A stretch of 64,000 nucleotides of DNA from Vandiemenella viatica (taxonomy: Eukaryota > Arthropoda > Insecta > Orthoptera > Morabidae). Shown here one piece after another: positions 57,828 through 64,000 of the stretch (position 1 is its first letter; each line of letters opens with the position of its first letter). A program made the translations under genes and the position numbers. The notes under the pieces are model-generated. The model did no database searches. It saw only the letters and a program-made list of their open reading frames with translations, and was not told where the DNA came from. Where the stretch lies: NCBI GenBank assembly GCA_031002005.1, contig CM061921.1, positions 145,547,283-145,611,282 on the forward strand, in the 5' to 3' direction.

Positions 57828-59500
57828 CATTGTATCACTCTAAGGCATTTAACAGAGCTAGCCACAGGATGGCAATAAATATGGTTATAACTATTGTGGT
57901 GAATACAAATCGAATTGCCAAGTAACAAATTGTTCGGTGGTAGGAAGCAAAGATTTAAGGCAGCGAAAACTATTAAACATGGTGGAAGTAAAAAAAGAAC
58001 TTTTATGGAGTAGAGTGTTTGGACTATTTGTAACATAGCTTTACAAGCATCCTAAAACAAGAAGGAGAATATGATCAATATCGGTTTGTGCAGGAAGGCA
58101 TAAAGCAATACCGCCCCTAAAGATAACACTACCAGGAGTAGAAGAAAATGTAATAATCATATTGGTAATAGTCCCAAAGTCATATGAATTTTATAAAGGG
58201 GAGTTATGTGAAACAGCAGAATTAAAACAAAGGAATGCTGAATCATCAGGTGACGTCACAGGGTAAGCAAATGGACGTACAGAAATATGAAAGAATCCTA
58301 GTTAACGAATCATGGTTTAGAAGTCAAAAAGACAAGTACAAACAGAATTCCAAATAAATATAATGACTTTAAAAAAAAATTTCATTACGGAAAAAATTAC
58401 AAATCATCAATAAAAATTATCCATGAAAGAAAACCCATCAAAACAAAGAGCTTTTTTTGGTAAATAAGACAACAGTAATTTGAGGATGATAGGTTGAGTG
58501 GAAGTATGTAAAATATAATTTCAAAACAAAAATGCTCTGAGAGCATCAGGATGCAAGGACGCACAAAACAAAATGAAGCTGTTAATGGTAAATGTCAAAC
58601 CTAAACTAGGCAGAATTTCATGGAGGTTTCTGTAAGTTTGACTAAGTTTCAATTAAAAGAATCTACTGCTAATATATAGTATTTAATTATGAATAATAAG
58701 AATGGAAATATGTATTGGCTAACAGTGTAATGGTTTAATGGCATTTCCCAATTACTTTGGAGTTTAATTTGAGAAATTTTAAATAGTGGCGGTTGGCTTG
58801 GTCGTTTGGTGACGTCAGCATCCGCCAAGTCTGCAGGTTTAGAGAGGTAGGTCCCAGTTTTAAAGCATGGGTTCAAACTGGTCGTCATCTAGTGAAGTCA
58901 GGAACCGCCGAGTCCATGAGCTAGGGGGTGTAAACCCCAAAATTCTGGAGCATGGTGCACTAGGAAGAAAGATACACCTAGGATTCCAGGTGGTCAGTCT
59001 GCCATTGGCCGTGGAATAGGCGAGTCCATCATGAAAGTGAATAGTCAGTTGAGTCGATGAGATCGCGTGTTTGCGCTCAGTCATTATGGTGAAGCATTAA
59101 TTTTATAGAAGGTTATTTCTTTGGTGATATGAAGGAACTTTAGTAATGAAGAAAGTATTTGCAGAATTTTATATGAATTGTTTTCGTGGTGAGCCATAGG
59201 TATGGTTTGAGAACTAGTAAGGGAGTTGATGTATGAATGAAAAGAGTGCGTGGTATTCAGTATAAATTTATTGGAGACATTACCTATAATCTTAAAGGAT
59301 CAAAGTACTGATAGAAACTTTCATAAAGGTTGGGAGTTGGAGCAAGATTATCTTATCAACTATTAAATACATCTGTTTCAAATAAGAAGGTGCTTTTTCA
59401 TTTCATTTACCAACTTAATGTTGGTTGGCGGCCATCAGAGAAAGAATCAGAACCTAGTGAGTGCACGGAAACTTTAAAGGTTCACCGTAAGTATTGTAAC
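57828..59500 (+). repeat. Possible LTR-like region with CpG-rich core
   Basis: A CpG-containing tract at 58785-59085 (GGTGACGTCAGCATCCGCC, GAACCGCCGAGTCC, GATCGCGTGTTTGCGC) stands out from AT-rich surroundings. Further on, TGTTGGTTGGCGGCCATCAG (near 59412) sits like the AGTGGCGACTGTGGTCAT word in the LTR-like units at 25309 and 32128. No clear TG...CA ends were found. It could be an unrelated LTR or a promoter of an unseen minus- or plus-strand gene. Confidence 0.3.
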
Positions 59501-61344
59501 TGAACCACCAGCATAACCACAACAACAGGAACAGTGAAAAACTTCTAGAGAAAATATAACCAAAAATAAAGAGATATATAAGGCAGTAAGACACATGAAA
59601 CTGAACCTAAAAATACAGTATGTAGAATTTCTTAGGTTAGAATTTACATGATAGGACAAATAGTTTGGAGAACAAATCTAAAAGATAGTTTTTCATATTT
59701 CAAAAAAGCATAGCAATGAAACTAAAATAGAGGAGAAAATTTATTAGGACATATTGTACTTAAAATAAGAAGGGCTATATTACTACAAAGTTTCAGGAAT
59801 ATCCATAGAATTTTGGGAAAAGCTTTCCAAACCAAGCTACAACTGACAGTTGGGAGCAGCAAAGTCAGTGAAAAATGTTGCTGGCCTTAGCGTTTCCTCC
59901 ATAAGGAATTCATTGTTGGATCTTGTCCGCAGTACTGGATAAGCCATACAGCAAAAGTTAGCAAATGCTATGGGCCCTGCGCCTTCTGGGGACCCAATTC
60001 CATCTGAGGGGCCTGTGCCTTCTGGGGGGTGAGCGCCCCACCTAGGATTCTCGGGGGCCTTTCTGTCAGGCCAGATGGGCAACCTTTTTTTTCTTACCTC
60101 CACCCACTGCCCCAGCAGTGAAAACCAAAGTTCCCTTCTCCACATTTCCTAAGAGCCCCGCACTGTTTTAATCTGGCTCTGCTTGTCCACATATTTCAAC
60201 AGGCTGTTTGGATATCAACATATGAGTATATGCAGGACAGGGCTAGGAGATATGGAACTTTGAAGATTTCTACCAGAGTTGGTTTGATTTTGGGATGCAA
60301 CTTAAGAAAACGAATTTTGTTTCTGAAATTACATTGATCAGATATGAGAACTTTGTCTGGTGAAAGAGGCCTCAGTTGCAGATAGTTTTCATGGAATGTG
60401 AGTGGAGTGTTTATGTTTTACCTCAACATTAACCTGCAGAATTTTTCATAGAAATCCACTTGTTTTGAATCAATTCAGAACAGTAATCTGATTCCAGAGA
60501 AGTAATACCAAGAACTATGAAATAATAAAATCCAGAACATGAAAATCAGTTTTGTTTCCTGAACATTTATTTAATTTCACCCCTAATTTAATTGTTCTAC
60601 TGTAAGATAAAGGGGTTGACAAGTGGTTAAGAAATAACAGAGTAAGAACTGCTGCAGCTAACAAATAAAAATTCCCCAAAAGGATTGGAATGTTTTTTTG
60701 CTACAAATTGCCATTCATTATTTAGTCAATAATTCTGTTTATGTTTTGTAGTCAGATATTTGTTTGTTATATAATGGAATTAAAATGAGAGGAACTTGTG
60801 AACAGCTTACTGGCAGATCTGAACAGGACATCTGGTTGGGTAGGTCTGCATGGAATGAACAGATAAGACATTTATTAATCCCAGTAAGTCATTTGACTAT
60901 ACAGTTTGTATATTTGACATGGAGATAAATAATATAAATTGTCAGCTTACTAAAAAAAACGATAAAGGTGTAGAAGAAATTGGTTATTGAGGGAATAAAT
61001 TGTAAATATCTTAGCATAATATATATATATATATATATATACAGTAAAGTTTTTAAAAAAAGTTTATCTTTGAAGATATTTTTGAAAAAACAGATAGTTT
61101 AGGTCACTCTTATTCAGCTAATAAGGAGGGGTATTCTGGTTTGGAAACTTTTGTCTGTTTATATGTCTTTTATTCCTGTCTGTTTCTTTGACAGCAGTTT
61201 ATGCCACAACTATTGTACAGATTTTCATTATGTTGGGTATCCTACAGTTCAGGGTCCCAGTAGTAGTGTAATTATTTGGGAGAAGCATAATTATAATTAT
61301 GTGGGAAGCTGAAAAGTGAAGAAAAAAGTAAATGGGCAAATGCT
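59501..61344. other. Spacer with (TA)n microsatellite
   Basis: A GC-richer patch at 59965-60070 carries short repeats of GCCTTCTGGGG. The 102-codon minus-strand frame there is not convincing. A (TA)n run lies at 61018-61041. Nothing else is recognised. Confidence 0.45.
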
Positions 61345-61349
61345 ATTAT

Positions 61350-61462
61350 AGTTCCTTCAAAAAGGCCATTGCTGAATTCCTCTTGTTCCTTCCCACATTC
61401 CTTAACTGACTCTAATGACCTCAATGTCAATGAGGCATAAGGCCAGAAGCATTAATAAAAGA
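61350..61462 (+). mobile_element. SINE 3' fragment
   Basis: TTCCTTCAAAAAGGCCATTG, a GCTGAATTCCTCTTGTTCCT block and CTAATGACCTCAATGTCAAT followed by GAGGCATAAGGCC match the last 110 bp of the SINE family. The head and the middle are missing. Confidence 0.85.
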
Positions 61463-61980
61463 GATATGAGTATTTGATATGTCTTCATGAGTACACACCT
61501 GATCTCCTAGTTATATGTACCATTTCCCTGAATGGATAAAGTGTTTCCTGTCCGTACCCCTCCTTACTTTAATTTTATACAAGCGTTTTTATTCTGATTA
61601 CTACATATTTGTAAGAAATTTTTGTCTGTTGATCAGCTGTTAATCACTTAATGAGAGATAAACTGTAATATAAATTTCAGTGAGATGATGCTTTCCTTCA
61701 CCAGTATGCCTGAGGCTACACACTGTTGGACACATCTATATTTCTTACCCTGTTTATTTAATTTTTAAAATCTATTTGTTGCAGATACCTCAGCATTTGC
61801 ACAATACCAATCAATCAAATCGTGTCTACAGGATATACTAGTTACGTAATAGTTGATGTCAAGTCTTGTTAGCTAGTTTTATTGTTGCCATTCTTGCTCC
61901 ATTGTCATATATGACATTTGCTTCTCCTGCTATATATAGGAACTTGACTACCAGTATTTAACACTTCACTTAGATGTGTA
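61463..61980. other. Spacer, nothing recognised
   Basis: No coding or repeat signal that I can support. Confidence 0.45.
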
Positions 61981-61982
61981 CC

Positions 61983-62617
61983 TCGCTTTACTATGTAGTC
62001 TTCTCAGGAGACTAGCTGAGTAATCAAGGTGTTTCCACATGATATTTTGTCTGAGGTATATAGGCCAGATGGTATGGTGCATTAACCAGTGATGTCTGGA
62101 ACACGCCCAATGCGTGCGTCTGAGGCAGAGCAAAAACTCTGGGGTAGCGGAACACAGCCTGGAACAGGGCCATGGCTTCGATTTTGAAAACACCAGGATG
62201 TTGGCGCGTACCAGAAACTTCTGGGACAGTATTCTTACAGAAGCAGTTGAAATTCGCACCATGCCCAATCTTGTCAACTGGGACTCTGGATACCAACTGA
62301 GCGAAGCTTGGACACCACTCATTAATGCAGTACATGGTCAGTGTGCCGAAGTGCACAGCACAGCAGCCAAAGACCAACTACACCCACCCCAGCCTCCTAC
62401 CGGCGCTACCCCCATCCCACCGACTAGGCGCTGACCGATCCAGCCAACCAGCTGTGCACACGTCAACCACGCGCGCATTCGGAGGCTATAACAATGCAGC
62501 CTTCCGTCAGACCTGGTACTTCACCAGAAGATGGCGATGGAGTTTCAGATCGCCAAAATATCATGTGGAAACATTTTGATTACTCAGCTAGTCTTCCAAG
62601 AAGACTACATCAATTCC
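61983..62617 (+). mobile_element. Penelope-like element end with terminal inverted arms
   Basis: The plus-strand frame at 62114-62434 reads RQSKNSGVAEHSLEQGHGFD, then TRNFWDSILTEAVEIRTMPN and NWDSGYQLSEAWTPLI. This is the C-terminal block of Penelope-like proteins (AEHxxxxGHxFxF ... REAIEIRxxxxxxNRDxGxxLxxxW) after the GIY-YIG core. A 3' segment with a hairpin GGCGAT...ATCGCC (62533-62554) follows. The block AAAATATCATGTGG to GTAGTCTTC-type text at 62555-62615 is present inverted at 61986-62052, so the copy has ~60-bp inverted arms. Penelope-like elements are known for such inverted terminal pieces. The frame is open for 106 codons; the RT is absent. Confidence 0.82.
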
Positions 62618-62827
62618 CAACACCGAGAAAAACTTTGTTCTTATTATTATTATTATTCAGAAACATCAGTTAATCCTTTCCAATGACTATCATATAAAAT
62701 ATTGTTTCTTCTCCATTTGCTTTTATAATTATTTGAATCTGTATTTACTTATTTTAAGTTCTTTCTGATCCAGCTGGGGGTTTGCACTCTCTCTTCTCCT
62801 TGTGTAAGATGAAATTATGTCATAGAT

Positions 62828-63449
62828 AATAGGTTCCTAACCTTTTTCTGGGCCTGCCACCCATTTCTGAAAATAAAATTACTCACCACCCTCTTCTATC
62901 CTAGTATTCAATAATGCTCAAACGTTTTTGGCTCATAATGCACTTTTTCAAACATAATTTTATGGCACCCTTCTTAGGTGAAGTGAACTATATCATATAT
63001 TAAAAAATAAGTACAGATTTTTGAAGTTACTTCATTGAAATTCATTTACAATAGTGGTGCACTGCTTAAAGTTTGATTAGCAAATGTATATTACTAAAAA
63101 TTAATATAAAATTATTATGTAGAGGATGGGTTGGTGTAAAGAGATTAATTTTTCAATATTTGGTGCCTTATTTGTCATCAGCAATCTTAAATCGCCACAT
63201 TATACTATTGGAATGTGTTTCTTTTCTTACTAGTAAATTGCTGACTATGCTAGATCATCTTTTGGCTGCCTATGATTATGGGAATGCAATCACCTTCTTT
63301 AATGCAGCCCATAAAGCCACATATAGTACTGGAAACCACGTAAACAGTTGATGCTCAACACACACTAAATTTGCCTTCATTCATAAAAGGCCCCTATAAT
63401 CTCTTCATCACCTACCAGTTGGTGGTACTGCCCTCCTTTGTGAACCACT
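62828..63449. mobile_element. Possible hAT-type MITE
   Basis: The left AGGTTCCTAACCTTTTTCTG with GGGCCTGCCACCC and the right CCTCCTTTGTGAACCACTG resemble the paired ends of hAT-type elements with CAGTGGTTCxCAACC termini. The middle has no transposase. Boundaries are approximate. Confidence 0.45.
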
Positions 63450-64000
63450 GTCATAGAGCAATAAAAGTATCATTTAAATGCTTTAATTTTATTAAGATTT
63501 TATATCAGTACTTTTCATGGAAACACTTTCTTAATTGTTTGAGGTTTTCAGTTTTTTGCAAACATCCTATTATATTGAAACCAAATGTATTATTGTCTTT
63601 TATGAACAGTATTTTTATAATTCCTTTTCTAACAGTGAAACTGCTAGTGACCTAATAAACACACATTTCGTTAACCGTTACTTCTTTCCCATTCGATGGT
63701 ACTTCTTCTCTAACTGTAAAGCAAGGGCACAAAAGGGATTCTTGTGCCCTGATTTAGCTTCAAGAGAAGTTGGTTCAGAGATTTGGAAAACAAAATCAGT
63801 CCTAACTTGCTTTTGGTTTATTCAGCGGAGTATATTTTTTGTGCAGATTTTCATCATTTTAGAAACGATAGTCATTAAAAATAAGCCCGTAGATTAGATG
63901 CTATTTTATCCATTTATGACACATTAAAAGTTTAAAGGCACACACTGCTCACAATTTTGAGATGTGAAATTTACATATGGTTTGGTGTTTTCTATTTAAT
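63450..64000. other. AT-rich end of window, nothing recognised
   Basis: A 120-codon plus-strand frame at 63535-63897 is rich in Phe and Ile, as expected from AT-rich text, and shows no family likeness. Confidence 0.45.

Noticed and set aside
59837..60145. 102-codon minus-strand frame rich in Pro and Gly
   Set aside because: It arises from a local GC-rich patch with short repeats and lacks splice or start context.
62024..62377. 117- and 118-codon minus-strand frames
   Set aside because: They are opposite-strand shadows of the Penelope-like coding block on the plus strand.
63535..63897. 120-codon plus-strand frame near the window end
   Set aside because: Composition is that of AT-rich noise (Phe, Ile, Tyr) and no motif or splice context is visible.

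Overview
The window looks like an AT-rich piece of a large insect genome. This rests on spliceosomal introns of more than 16 kb, GT-AG splice sites, dense families of decayed retroelements, and a tRNA-derived SINE whose body I associate with polyneopteran insects such as locusts, crickets and stick insects. That lineage call is from memory and is an inference. There is no operon structure, no rRNA gene, no genuine tRNA gene and no CRISPR array.

Only one host gene is supported. It is the 3' part of a plus-strand gene with four phase-compatible exons at 22764-22878, 39125-39275, 56519-56592 and 56704-57113. The visible C-terminal part, about 250 residues, begins with a coiled coil and then has three hydrophobic-serine-acidic patches that look like SUMO-interacting motifs. 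I do not recognise the family. The two large introns (16.2 and 17.2 kb) hold most of the mobile elements described below, and the upstream exons lie outside the window or were not seen.

Layout. 1-2735: a ~140/280 bp tandem satellite with a young SINE in its right end. 3195-5070: a jockey-like LINE. 5684-6062: a near-perfect palindromic element with a 14-bp target duplication. 6.9-10 kb: old relics. 10.08-14.77 kb: an RTE-like LINE on the minus strand, split by a 1341-bp element with ~340-bp terminal inverted repeats and TTA duplications. 15-18.1 kb and 21.1-22.4 kb: CR1/L2-like LINE pieces. 19-21 kb: a hAT-like relic. 24.2-24.9 kb: an inverted-repeat pair. 25.3-27.6 and 32.1-33.8 kb: two related solo-LTR-like units. 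28.2-31.9 kb: a minus-strand LINE. 34-34.9 kb: another LINE. 37.2-38.2, 42.2-43.0 and 62.0-62.6 kb: Penelope-like pieces. 43.2-48.0 kb: a long minus-strand LINE carrying two SINEs and a hAT-type MITE. 48.4-50.2 kb: a piggyBac relic. 54.27-55.11 kb: an internally deleted mariner-like element that keeps an open frame for its DNA-binding domain.

The most interesting points are the palindromic element family (at least six copies, one very young), the decayed hammerhead-ribozyme-like cores in it and in the Penelope relics, the DNA-binding-domain-only mariner frame, four palindromes at an exact 43-bp period inside the piggyBac end, and the three-SIM host protein. Nearly all transposon reading frames here are broken.
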